From contig CAMZNS010000007.1 in assembly GCA_947313855.1 (NCBI GenBank), forward strand, positions 1-21,180: a DNA stretch of 21,180 bases, in the 5' to 3' direction. The DNA comes from an uncultured Deferribacteraceae bacterium. GTDB taxonomy: Bacteria > Chrysiogenota > Deferribacteres > CAMZNJ01. Shown here one piece after another: positions 13,800 to 21,180 of the stretch. The notes beneath the pieces are model-generated. The model was not told the origin of the DNA and searched no databases. It saw nothing but the letters and a program-made list of their open reading frames with translations. The translations under genes were made by a program, and so were the position numbers. Positions within the stretch are counted from its first letter, which is position 1. Each line of letters opens with the position of its first letter.

Positions 13800-15269
13800 C
13801 TACGTGAGCCATGGCATGTCGTGGCTAGATCGAGGGGGGGAGTATTGACGTGCAAGCCTAAGGGCGAAACGGAGTGCTAAGTAAACATACAGAACGGGGA
13901 TACCGATGGAGGCAATGAGCATAGAGCCACCAAGGGTAAGTAGGTCGCCGAGAACCATCTCAACCTCAATATCAATATCAGTGGATGCGACGCTTAGGGT
14001 TGCATCCAACCCCTGCAAGGTAGGGCTGGCACTGTGGATTAACGCCATTTGTAGGAGGATTATGCCCGGAAGGGTGAGGGCAACAATCATAATAAAGCCT
14101 AGGATGACGATGGATACGTGGCGGAGCATGGGGATAGCACCCACTAAGAGGAGTGTGGCTGTCAGGGTGGATATGCTCCAGTAGTTGCTGCTGATATGGA
14201 GCAGGGAAACCTCTGACCCCAAAAAGACATATGCGGAAACGATGTAGTTGTTGAGTATCTCCCCGAACGTGGAAAGGTTCATGCTGTTCAAGTGTTGTTG
14301 GATGTTGGTGTTGGAGAGGTATTGGTGGGCGGTGTAAAGGTACTTCTGGGTAATACTTTGCGTGTATGTTAGGTCGAACAGGTAGCGTGTTCCTTTGATG
14401 AGGAGGTAGTAGTAGCCACCGAGGGCGATTGCACTTCCAGCGAGGTGGGCGATGGTGTGCAGGAGCAACACTCGACTGTTGTGCGGGGTGTTGTAGATGT
14501 TGGTCTCATATGTATTGGGTTCGTAGGTGCTGTAAAAGAAGTACTTGAGCAGTTTCGCAACGAATATTGTGGGGAAATATATTACAAAGGCGAGGGCGTT
14601 TGAGGCACTAATATTGCGTCGATTGCTCCCCGCTCCCCATAGGCTATAAATGTACTGACTTTTATTGTGCACAACTTTTGTTGGCAGGGTGATGGCGTCA
14701 AGGTGTATTTTCCGAGACTGTTTCGTCGTTTTGTTTAAAAGGGCTTGGTATTTGTTGGATGCTTTTGCCATGTTGGTGTCGTCCAAGAGGATGATGCAGA
14801 CCCAGCCAAGGTCTAATCGGGTGTACTTCACATTGAGTGTGGTGAGGACATCTTGGAAGTCTTGGCAGCGTTCTTTTGTGAGGATTGCACCCCCTAGTTT
14901 GGTGCCTGTGAGGGTGATTTTGTCGAGGGTGAGACCGTCGGTGTTGCGAACGTGCATTTGCACCATTGAGCCTAGTATGCTAACGCCTTGCAGGGGTATG
15001 TTGTATTTGGCGGCAATTTTTTTGCTGTTGGGGTAGTAGTTATCGCGAATAGTTTTGGGGTATTTGACTTGATAGTTGTCGATATGGAAGTCGCTAACAA
15101 GTGGTTGGTAGGTGGTCTTGCTACTGTCGGAACTATTTTTGGGCACGATAATGAATGGTGGTAGGGTATTGTTCCGGTCGTAGTCTATCCCTTCGATTAG
15201 CAAGCGGTAAGATGTGCTACGAAAGAGCACTAGCAAGGACTGGAAATCATGTTGTACGCTAACTTTCAT
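13800..15269 (-). CDS. Unrecognised multi-pass membrane protein
   Basis: I choose ATG 15269 (489 residues), which has AAGGTGG nine nt upstream; a GTG at 15305 would add 12 residues without a ribosome site. The N-terminal half (about 1-215) is soluble and strand-rich. The C-terminal half has four to six hydrophobic segments: around ALAFVIYFPTIFVAKLL, a long HTIAHLAGSAIALGGYYYLL, ISTLTATLLLVGAIPML, VSIVILGFIMIVALTLPGII and MLIASIGIPVLYVYLAL. It ends with a basic RLARQYSPPRSSH tail. There is no signal peptide. I do not recognise a family, and the arrangement does not match FtsX or a standard permease. It lies downstream of the M16 gene, separated by a repeat array and a hairpin. Confidence 0.8.
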   Translation of the reverse strand: MKVSVQHDFQSLLVLFRSTSYRLLIEGIDYDRNNTLPPFIIVPKNSSDSSKTTYQPLVSDFHIDNYQVKYPKTIRDNYYPNSKKIAAKYNIPLQGVSILGSMVQMHVRNTDGLTLDKITLTGTKLGGAILTKERCQDFQDVLTTLNVKYTRLDLGWVCIILLDDTNMAKASNKYQALLNKTTKQSRKIHLDAITLPTKVVHNKSQYIYSLWGAGSNRRNISASNALAFVIYFPTIFVAKLLKYFFYSTYEPNTYETNIYNTPHNSRVLLLHTIAHLAGSAIALGGYYYLLIKGTRYLFDLTYTQSITQKYLYTAHQYLSNTNIQQHLNSMNLSTFGEILNNYIVSAYVFLGSEVSLLHISSNYWSISTLTATLLLVGAIPMLRHVSIVILGFIMIVALTLPGIILLQMALIHSASPTLQGLDATLSVASTDIDIEVEMVLGDLLTLGGSMLIASIGIPVLYVYLALRFALRLARQYSPPRSSHDMPWLT

Positions 15270-15300
15270 CCGACACTGCCACCTTACAAGGTTTGGGGAT

Positions 15301-15320
15301 ACCACACAGCCTAGTGTGGT
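15301..15320. other. Hairpin between the M16 gene and the membrane-protein gene
   Basis: Perfect 7-bp inverted repeat ACCACAC-6-GTGTGGT. There is no T-run on either side, so it is not a standard intrinsic terminator. It lies about 30 nt before the likely membrane-protein start and could affect read-through or translation. Confidence 0.5.
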
Positions 15321-15392
15321 GGTGTATCTAATGTAAATCGACCAATATGCCCGAAACTTTAAGGGGTGTTAGGGGTGGATTATCAGGTTTCG

Positions 15393-15458
15393 TCAGGTTG
15401 GCGTTATGTTGGCGTCAGGTTGGTGTCATGTTGGTGTCAGGTTGGCGTCATGTTGGTG
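15393..15458 (-). repeat. 11-bp tandem array spanning the stop codon of the M16 peptidase gene
   Basis: Six consecutive units of the plus-strand form tca(g/t)gttgg(c/t)g (one beginning tta), preceded by a partial unit. Two units are coding (…DTNMTPT) and the rest lie downstream. The stop TGA (15437-15439) is within the array and TGA recurs in most units. Eleven is not a multiple of three. Confidence 0.93.
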
Positions 15459-16771
15459 TCGGCTGTGTTGCTACCCATGGTAATGGTGAGCTGGTTTTGG
15501 GCGAATAGTGTTTCGGTGTAGCTTTTGAGTTGCGAGAGGGTGATGCTTTCCACATTGGCGATGTAGTTCCAGTAAAATGATTGATTCGATGTGTGTATGT
15601 AGCCGATGAGCTCCCCGATATTGCTAGTGTTCTCCATGTCAAACATGTACGATGCGATTAATTTATTTTTGGCAGCATCGAGTTCTTTTTGGGTTAGGTA
15701 GGGGTGCTCGGAAAACACTGTTGCTGTGAGGTCGAGCACTTTCTGACTGTTCCCCTGAGGTGCTACGAAGTAGAGTCCGAAAACGCCTGTGTGTCGATGG
15801 CTAATGTCGACGGTGTTGTAGACGTTGACAACCTGTAGCTCGTCGCGGAAGTATTCAGACAAAAACGATGTTTCGCCGTGGGAGAGTATTGCACCCAAAA
15901 GTTCCTGCATGATGAAGCCGTTAGAATCAAGGTTCCCTGCGGTTTTCATGGCAATGAGACCGTAATCGTTGACAACATCCTTGGTGATGGTTATGTGTTT
16001 GCCATGGGTGTTGGCGTGTAGGTGTGCAACCTCGGTCGTGCTAGGGTTGTACGCTGAAAACAGGGGGGAGCAACCGTGGTGTGGTGGTGCAACTGAGGGG
16101 TCGAAGTACCGCTCTACGAGCGAGTCAAGGGTGGGCTCAAGAATATCCCCCACAATAACAAGGTGCATATTTTTTGGCTGATAGAAGCTGTGGTAGAAAT
16201 CCCGTAGGTCTTGGCTGGTGAACCGACGAACGTTTGTTGCCGTGCCGATTATCTCCATACTGTAGGGTGTTTCGGGGAACAACTCGTTGTACATGGTGTG
16301 CCAAATATCGTGGGTGGGAGCGGTTTGCATGCGTTTTATCTCTTGGAGCACAACTAGCTTTTCCCGCTCCATCTCCTCTTCGATAAACAGGGCATTGAAC
16401 ACCATTTCGCTAAGCACCAATATTGCGTCTTCAAGGTTGTATGCTGGCAGGGTGATGTAGTAGTAGGTGTAGTCCTTTGATGTGGCGGCGTTCATCAGCC
16501 CCCCTTTTTGCTCAGTGAATAGGTCGAGCTCTTTGGGGGCAAAGTGTTTGGTGCCTTTGAAAAGCATGTGCTCTAAAAAGTGTGCGATGCCGTTATTGTG
16601 TGGGGTTTCGTTCCCTGAGCCGGTGTTTATCCATACAGATACGGACGCAAGCTCGCCACCTTTTTTGGGGTAGTGGTGTACGTTCATGCCGTTACTTAGG
16701 GTACGGGTACGAACGTGATTACGTTGTATCCCTTGCGGTAGTTGGTTGTTTGCGTTGTTGTGCTGTGCCAT
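15437..16771 (-). CDS. M16 family zinc metallopeptidase (processing-peptidase-like, M16B size)
   Basis: A 444-residue peptidase of the pitrilysin/mitochondrial processing peptidase-beta type. The inverted zinc motif HFLEH gives His64 and His68 as ligands with Glu67 as the catalytic base, and the third ligand is Glu144 in VVLQEIKR, 76 residues after His68 as expected. SVWINTGSGNE and HNNGIAHFLEHMLFKGT are typical of the family. The C-terminal half is the inactive-fold domain (…DTYNTVDISHRHTG, ...GLYFVAP...). There is no signal peptide, so it is probably cytoplasmic. ATG 16771 shares one base with the alaS stop (TAATG), so it is probably read by reinitiation. Substrate unknown. The C-terminus runs into an 11-bp repeat array. 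Confidence 0.95.
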   Translation of the reverse strand: MAQHNNANNQLPQGIQRNHVRTRTLSNGMNVHHYPKKGGELASVSVWINTGSGNETPHNNGIAHFLEHMLFKGTKHFAPKELDLFTEQKGGLMNAATSKDYTYYYITLPAYNLEDAILVLSEMVFNALFIEEEMEREKLVVLQEIKRMQTAPTHDIWHTMYNELFPETPYSMEIIGTATNVRRFTSQDLRDFYHSFYQPKNMHLVIVGDILEPTLDSLVERYFDPSVAPPHHGCSPLFSAYNPSTTEVAHLHANTHGKHITITKDVVNDYGLIAMKTAGNLDSNGFIMQELLGAILSHGETSFLSEYFRDELQVVNVYNTVDISHRHTGVFGLYFVAPQGNSQKVLDLTATVFSEHPYLTQKELDAAKNKLIASYMFDMENTSNIGELIGYIHTSNQSFYWNYIANVESITLSQLKSYTETLFAQNQLTITMGSNTADTNMTPT

Positions 16772-19449
16772 TAAGATAGCATCCCACGCACAGTTTCCAC
16801 AGCATTCTCCATGGTAGTTTTGACCGCGTCAACATCCTTGCTACCCGCTTGTGCAAAGTTGGGTTTGCCCCCTCCGCGTCCACCGGCGAGGCTTGCGAGC
16901 TCCTTGATGATGTCGCCAGCTTTGATGCGGTTGAAGAGGGATGGCGAGACACCACAGGAGAGTGCACCTTTGGGGTTGTCGCTGTCTGTGTCGATGCTCC
17001 AGACCAAAACAATGCTGTTGTTCATACCTTTCGGGGCACGAAGCATTTCCACAACGTCGCGAAGGGAGTGTTGTGGATCCACTTGGGTGTTGACAACGGT
17101 GATGCCGTCAATATCAATTGCCGTGTCGAGTATGGTGCCAACATTGCTACGCATAACGTCTTTGTTGAGTTGGAGGATTTGTTCTTCGAGGTCACGAATT
17201 TGCGATGACATGGCGTGCACAGATTTGGATGGTGTTTTGGTGTTGAGTGCTAGGCTGATGGATTGCATTTCGCGATTGTTGTTGTTGGCGTATTCGTATG
17301 CTTTTTGGCTAGTAATCCCTTCGATGCGTCGAATACCAGCACCGCCTGTTTCCTCTAGGGTGAAGAAGAACATGCCTAGTTCAGCGGTATTTTTGACATG
17401 GCAACCGCCACACAGCTCTTTACTGTAGATGCCGTCGTTGCTCAGGGGATTGTTGGTGCTACCGATGCTAATAACTTTTACGTATTCGCCGTATTTGTCC
17501 TCAAAAATACCAAGGGCACCCTCTTGGCGTGCTTGGTCGATGGGTTTCTCTTCGCGAACAACGGGGGTGCTCTCCATGATGCGACGGTTGATATCGTGTT
17601 CTATTTTGTCGAGTTCTTCGGTGGTGAGTTGCTGTGTGTGTCCGAAGTCGAGGCGTAGTCGATCTTCGTTGATGTGTGCTCCCGCTTGGTTGATGTGCGT
17701 GCCGAGAATATCCTGTGCTGTTTGGAAGAAGATATGTGCAGCCGTATGGTTTCGTTCGATGAGTGCACGTCGATGGGCATTGATGGTGCTGGTTACGGTA
17801 TCACCTTTGTTGAGCGTACCTGTTGTGAGTTCGCCGGTGTGGAGGAAGATGTCCCCGTATTTTTGGGTATCGGCAACAGTAAACGTTCCGTTTGGGGTAG
17901 CAATTGTTCCGGTGTCGGCGATTTGCCCCCCACTTTCAGCGTAAAATGGGGTACGATCAAGGATAATGGTGAGGTTGTTGGCATGTTTGTCGTTGGCAGA
18001 GATGTTTTGTAGTATGGTGCTTCCGTGTAGTATTTGCAGTATTGTGCTGTTTGTTTCTGTGTGTTCGTAGCCGACAAATTCTGTATCGGGGATACCGGCG
18101 ATGCTGTCAACATGGATGAAGCTGTTTTTGTTTTTGCTGGCGTCATCTACTTTGCCGAGGTTTCGTTGTTCGACCATGAGTTTTTCGAAGCTGTCCATGT
18201 CCACTGTTTTGCCGTGTTGTTCGGCCATATCGGCGAGGACATCCACGGGGAAGCCGTAGGTATCGTACATGCGGAAAGCGTCTTCGCCACTGATAATGTT
18301 CCCTTTCTGTTTGAGTATCTCTTTTGCCATGCGTTCCCCCGATTTGAGGGTTTTGCGAAACTGTAGCTCTTCGTTTATTACGGTTGTGGTGATGGTTTCA
18401 GCGGTATCGCTGAGTTCGCTGTAGGTATTTCCCATGGATTTTATAACGTGTGCACAAATATGGTGAAAGAAGGGTTCGGGGTGTAGAGTTTGTGCGAATT
18501 GTGAGGCACGACGCAGTATTCGACGTAAGACGTATCCGCTCCCTTCATTGCTTGGCATCTCTCCGTCAGCGATGAGGAACGATACGCTACGAGCGTGGTC
18601 AGCGACAACTTTCATGGCGATGTCAGTTGTTTCGTTGTTGCCGTATTTGGTGTTCGAGAACTGTTCTATTTTGCGGATAATAGGCATGAACAGGTCGGTT
18701 TCGTAGTTTGTGGGGGTATCTTGTAGTATGCTAGCGATTCGTTCGAGTCCCATACCGGTGTCGATTGCTGTGTGTTTGAGAGGTGTTTTTTCGCCGGTAT
18801 CGTCTTGGTAGTATTGCATGAAGACTAGGTTCCAGATTTCGAGGAATCTTTCGTCATGGTCGAGGTATGTTTCGCCGCGGTCGAAGTGGATTTCGGAGCA
18901 TGGTCCACATGGTCCTGTGCTGCCCATGTACCAGAAGTTGTCCTCTTCACCTTTGCGTACAAGTCGTTCGGCGGGAACACCGATATGGTTGTGCCAGAGG
19001 TCGTAAGCTTCGTCGTCGGTTTCGAACACAGAGATGTGTAGTTTATCGGGGTTCATGGCGAGTTTTTCGGTGAGGAATTCCCATGCGTATTCGATGGCTT
19101 CTTTTTTGAAGTAGTTGTTGAATGAGAAGTTGCCCAGCATTTCGAAGAATGTGTGGTGTCGAGCTGTTTTGCCCACGTTGTCGAGGTCGTTGTGTTTGCC
19201 ACCGGCACGCAGGCATTTTTGTGATGTTGTTGCCATGGTTGTGTTGTGTGGGGCGGGTTTTCTGCCTAGGAAGACGTCTTTGAATTGCACCATGCCTGAG
19301 TTGGTAAACATAATTGAGTTGTCATCTTTGGGGATAAGGGAGCTGGAGGGTAGTCGCAAGTGGTTTTTGTCTTCGAAAAATTTTAGGAACATCTCACGAA
19401 TTTCATTACTAGTCAGTTGGTTTTTGTTGTTCAGATTAGTCTTACCCAT
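16771..19449 (-). CDS. alaS: Alanine-tRNA ligase AlaS
   Basis: Charges tRNA-Ala and hydrolyses mischarged Ser/Gly-tRNA-Ala. Full length (892 residues). Class II core at 1-250: TNSGMVQFKDVFLG, RAGGKHNDLDNVG, ARHHTFFEMLGNFSF, GPCGPCSEIHFDRGE and the motif 3 region DTGMGLERI. The editing domain has the zinc ligands His568 and His572 (HTAAH), Cys680 and His684 (CGGCH, where many homologues have CGGTH). The C-terminal DHHA1 part ends with GGRGGGKPNFAQAG. Start ATG 19449 has CGGGAG six to seven nt upstream and its own promoter. Transcribed with the M16 gene. Confidence 0.98.
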   Translation of the reverse strand: MGKTNLNNKNQLTSNEIREMFLKFFEDKNHLRLPSSSLIPKDDNSIMFTNSGMVQFKDVFLGRKPAPHNTTMATTSQKCLRAGGKHNDLDNVGKTARHHTFFEMLGNFSFNNYFKKEAIEYAWEFLTEKLAMNPDKLHISVFETDDEAYDLWHNHIGVPAERLVRKGEEDNFWYMGSTGPCGPCSEIHFDRGETYLDHDERFLEIWNLVFMQYYQDDTGEKTPLKHTAIDTGMGLERIASILQDTPTNYETDLFMPIIRKIEQFSNTKYGNNETTDIAMKVVADHARSVSFLIADGEMPSNEGSGYVLRRILRRASQFAQTLHPEPFFHHICAHVIKSMGNTYSELSDTAETITTTVINEELQFRKTLKSGERMAKEILKQKGNIISGEDAFRMYDTYGFPVDVLADMAEQHGKTVDMDSFEKLMVEQRNLGKVDDASKNKNSFIHVDSIAGIPDTEFVGYEHTETNSTILQILHGSTILQNISANDKHANNLTIILDRTPFYAESGGQIADTGTIATPNGTFTVADTQKYGDIFLHTGELTTGTLNKGDTVTSTINAHRRALIERNHTAAHIFFQTAQDILGTHINQAGAHINEDRLRLDFGHTQQLTTEELDKIEHDINRRIMESTPVVREEKPIDQARQEGALGIFEDKYGEYVKVISIGSTNNPLSNDGIYSKELCGGCHVKNTAELGMFFFTLEETGGAGIRRIEGITSQKAYEYANNNNREMQSISLALNTKTPSKSVHAMSSQIRDLEEQILQLNKDVMRSNVGTILDTAIDIDGITVVNTQVDPQHSLRDVVEMLRAPKGMNNSIVLVWSIDTDSDNPKGALSCGVSPSLFNRIKAGDIIKELASLAGGRGGGKPNFAQAGSKDVDAVKTTMENAVETVRGMLS

Positions 19450-19496
19450 TTTTAGCTCCCGTTGCAGTCTCTGCGGTTTATTTTTAAAATACTAAA

Positions 19497-19525
19497 ACTA
19501 TACTATAAAACATTACATTTAGCAA
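19497..19525 (-). promoter_or_regulatory. Promoter of alaS-M16
   Basis: Minus strand: -35 TTGCTA (19520-19525), 17-bp spacer, -10 TATAGT (19497-19502). Expected leader about 40 nt. No T-box-like leader is visible. Confidence 0.75.
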
Positions 19526-19551
19526 CAGCTTAAACATCAAAATTGTATTTT

Positions 19552-19583
19552 GTTGGGCGATGCGTTGGGCGATGCGTTGGGTG
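19552..19583. repeat. 12-bp tandem repeat upstream of alaS
   Basis: Two perfect units gttgggcgatgc (19552-19563 and 19564-19575) and a partial third, between the transporter terminator and the alaS promoter. Confidence 0.85.
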
Positions 19584-19585
19584 TA

Positions 19586-19624
19586 GAAAAAAAGGTGCCA
19601 ACGGTTGTAATCATTGACACCCTT
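19586..19624 (-). terminator. Intrinsic terminator of the transporter gene
   Basis: On the minus strand AAGGGTGTCAA pairs with TTGGCACCTTT (11 pairs including two G-U), with a 12-nt loop, followed by a run of seven T. It lies 34 bp beyond the transporter stop and ends that transcript before the alaS promoter. Confidence 0.85.
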
Positions 19625-19657
19625 AAATATGTAACGTACTGATTGTCCAAAGCTATT

Positions 19658-21148
19658 CTACTGACCCGTAATAATCTTGAGTATCACAATCAGCAGGGCG
19701 GTCACAGCAAGACCAACAACAACGTTAACAATACTCCCCGCACGTGCCATGTCGCTAACACGCAACCGCTCCGACGCCATAACAATAGCATTCGGTGGTG
19801 TTGCCGATGGCAAAATGAATACGCAACTCGCACCAACAGTAATGGGAACAAGAACGTAAAGGGGGTGCATCTCCAAAGCCGCCGCAAGGGGATAGAATAT
19901 GGGCAAAAACGCTGCAACCGTAGCCGTATTGCTAGCAAAGGTGCTGACACCGATTGCTGTGGCAACAAGAACGGCAACAACCACCATAGCAGGAGCACCA
20001 TGAAGCGTACCACTAACCGAATTCGCCAAAACAACACCAACACCGCTGGATGCAATGGCTGCACCAAGGGCTAAACCACCACCAAATAAGAGCAAAATAC
20101 CCCAAGGCATCTTGCTAGTATCCTTCCACTCGAGTATGCGTGAAGTGTTGCTCACAGGTATCATAAACATGGCAACACCAACGGCGATAGCTGTGACAGC
20201 ATCATCCAGACGAATGTCCATACCGAGGGCAGGGAAGATGGTTTTGTTCCAGAGGTTGCGAGTTATCCAGAAGAACGCAGCAAGAAAGAACATTAACGCA
20301 ACAAGCTTCTCGCCACGACTCATTGGAGGCAAAGCGTCGTATTCGCGTTTGATAATGGCATCGATACCCGGAATGGGGGCACTACCCATGCGATAAATTA
20401 CCTTGGTGAGCATTATCCATATGATAAATACACCAACAATAGCAACAGGAACACCGATGACCATCCAGCCTGCAAAAGATATTTCCATGTCGGTGTTGTT
20501 GGCAACAAAGCTAGCAAGGATGGCGTTCGGGGGTGTACCGATGAGGGTGCCGACACCACCGAGGGAGGCTGCAAAGGCGATACTGAGCATCATGGCGATG
20601 GCAAACTTTTTCACAAGTGCATCTTTGTCGCCACGGGATTCCTCCAAAAAGGCGATGATGGAGATACCGATACTTACCATCATGGTAGCTGCGGCGGTAT
20701 TGCTTATCCACATGGATAGGAAGGCGACAGTTATCATAAATCCGAGGATGATGTAGTCGGGTCGTGTGCCCATGATACGAATGATGTTTAGGGCGATACG
20801 GCGATGTAGTTGCCATTTTTCCATTGCGATTGCGAGGAAGAATCCGCCCATGAATAGGTAGATATTTTTGTTGGCATAATGAACAACAACGTCGTTGATG
20901 GGTAAAACATTGGCTAAAGGTAGGAAGATAATGGGGATAAGGGCGGTGGCATATATCGGTATCGCCTCGGTAATCCATAGCATGGCCATGGCTACGACGA
21001 GAGCAAGTGTTGCCCATCCTGCTTTGGTCATAACAATCTCACCTTCAGGCATGACCATCGGTGCGGGGATAAACTGCCCCATTATCATGATAAGTACAGC
21101 GGCAAGGATGATGATCGTGTTTTTACGACTGGGATTTGCCTGATCCAT
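19658..21148 (-). CDS. DASS/SLC13-family anion symporter (sodium-coupled dicarboxylate transporter type)
   Basis: A 496-residue inner-membrane transporter with about eleven hydrophobic segments. The family is recognised by its twofold-repeated signature: WISNTAAATMM (Ser149-Asn150-Thr151) with GTPPNAI (204-210) in the first half, and TFASNTATVAAFLP (Ser406-Asn407-Thr408) with ATPPNAIV (449-456) in the second. In VcINDY-type proteins the SNT motifs bind sodium and the carboxylate substrate. The substrate is therefore probably succinate or another C4-dicarboxylate, but sulfate or phosphate cannot be excluded. ATG 21148 has AAGGAGG six to seven nt upstream. A single-gene unit ending at the terminator. 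The 3' third of the coding strand is G+T-rich (45 of 60 plus-strand bases are A+C at 19981-20040), the reverse of topA. Confidence 0.92.
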   Translation of the reverse strand: MDQANPSRKNTIIILAAVLIMIMGQFIPAPMVMPEGEIVMTKAGWATLALVVAMAMLWITEAIPIYATALIPIIFLPLANVLPINDVVVHYANKNIYLFMGGFFLAIAMEKWQLHRRIALNIIRIMGTRPDYIILGFMITVAFLSMWISNTAAATMMVSIGISIIAFLEESRGDKDALVKKFAIAMMLSIAFAASLGGVGTLIGTPPNAILASFVANNTDMEISFAGWMVIGVPVAIVGVFIIWIMLTKVIYRMGSAPIPGIDAIIKREYDALPPMSRGEKLVALMFFLAAFFWITRNLWNKTIFPALGMDIRLDDAVTAIAVGVAMFMIPVSNTSRILEWKDTSKMPWGILLLFGGGLALGAAIASSGVGVVLANSVSGTLHGAPAMVVVAVLVATAIGVSTFASNTATVAAFLPIFYPLAAALEMHPLYVLVPITVGASCVFILPSATPPNAIVMASERLRVSDMARAGSIVNVVVGLAVTALLIVILKIITGQ

Positions 21149-21180
21149 ATTTCGACCTCCTTGTGTAATAAAAAATAGTA

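Noticed and set aside
15437-15439. TGA stop of the M16 gene as a selenocysteine codon
   Set aside because: It lies in an 11-bp repeat with TGA in most units; no SECIS-like hairpin follows and the protein is complete at this point.

Overview
This window looks like part of the chromosome of a diderm (Gram-negative type) bacterium that I cannot place to genus. The evidence is a MurE with the meso-diaminopimelate DNPR motif, a division and cell-wall (dcw) cluster, a lipoprotein, and the gene order dprA - smg(DUF494) - topA that is familiar from Proteobacteria and some other diderms. Nothing here looks like a plasmid, phage or insertion sequence. Almost everything is housekeeping. The unusual features are short in-frame tandem repeats inside or at the ends of genes, and strong A+C versus G+T strand bias that changes abruptly from place to place.

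Layout, left to right. (1) 1-6224, minus strand: a dcw cluster read right to left as mraZ, a gap of about 560 bp, then rsmH, ftsL, ftsI and murE. rsmH/ftsL and ftsL/ftsI overlap. murE stays open to the window edge and runs beyond the MurE family end into what looks like the start of a MurF domain, so a MurE-MurF fusion is likely. (2) 6390-8106, plus strand: a two-gene unit with its own promoter, a lipoprotein with a poly-threonine n-region followed by an unrecognised 288-residue protein. (3) 8108-8246: a duplicated 37-bp element, then a perfect bidirectional terminator between convergent genes. (4) 8272-12915, minus strand: dprA, smg, topA (DNA uptake/recombination, DUF494 protein, topoisomerase I). 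(5) 12935-13735, plus strand: a small basic protein whose centre resembles the last two winged-helix domains of the selenocysteine elongation factor SelB, without the GTPase, ending in seventeen Gly-Ala/Val-Asp triplets. (6) 13800-19525, minus strand: alaS, an M16 zinc peptidase overlapping it by one base, and an unrecognised membrane protein. (7) 19552-21148, minus strand: a DASS/SLC13-type dicarboxylate transporter with its own terminator.

Functionally, region 1 makes peptidoglycan precursors and septal wall. Region 4 handles incoming DNA and supercoiling. Region 6 charges tRNA-Ala and carries a processing peptidase. Good sigma70-type promoters (17-bp spacers) can be read in front of mraZ, rsmH, topA, dprA, alaS and the lipoprotein gene; several of them also settle which start codon is possible. 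The points most worth a second look are the stand-alone SelB-like winged-helix protein, the MurE-MurF fusion with repeat insertions, the composition break inside the 288-residue gene, and tandem arrays whose units are not multiples of three and that span stop codons.
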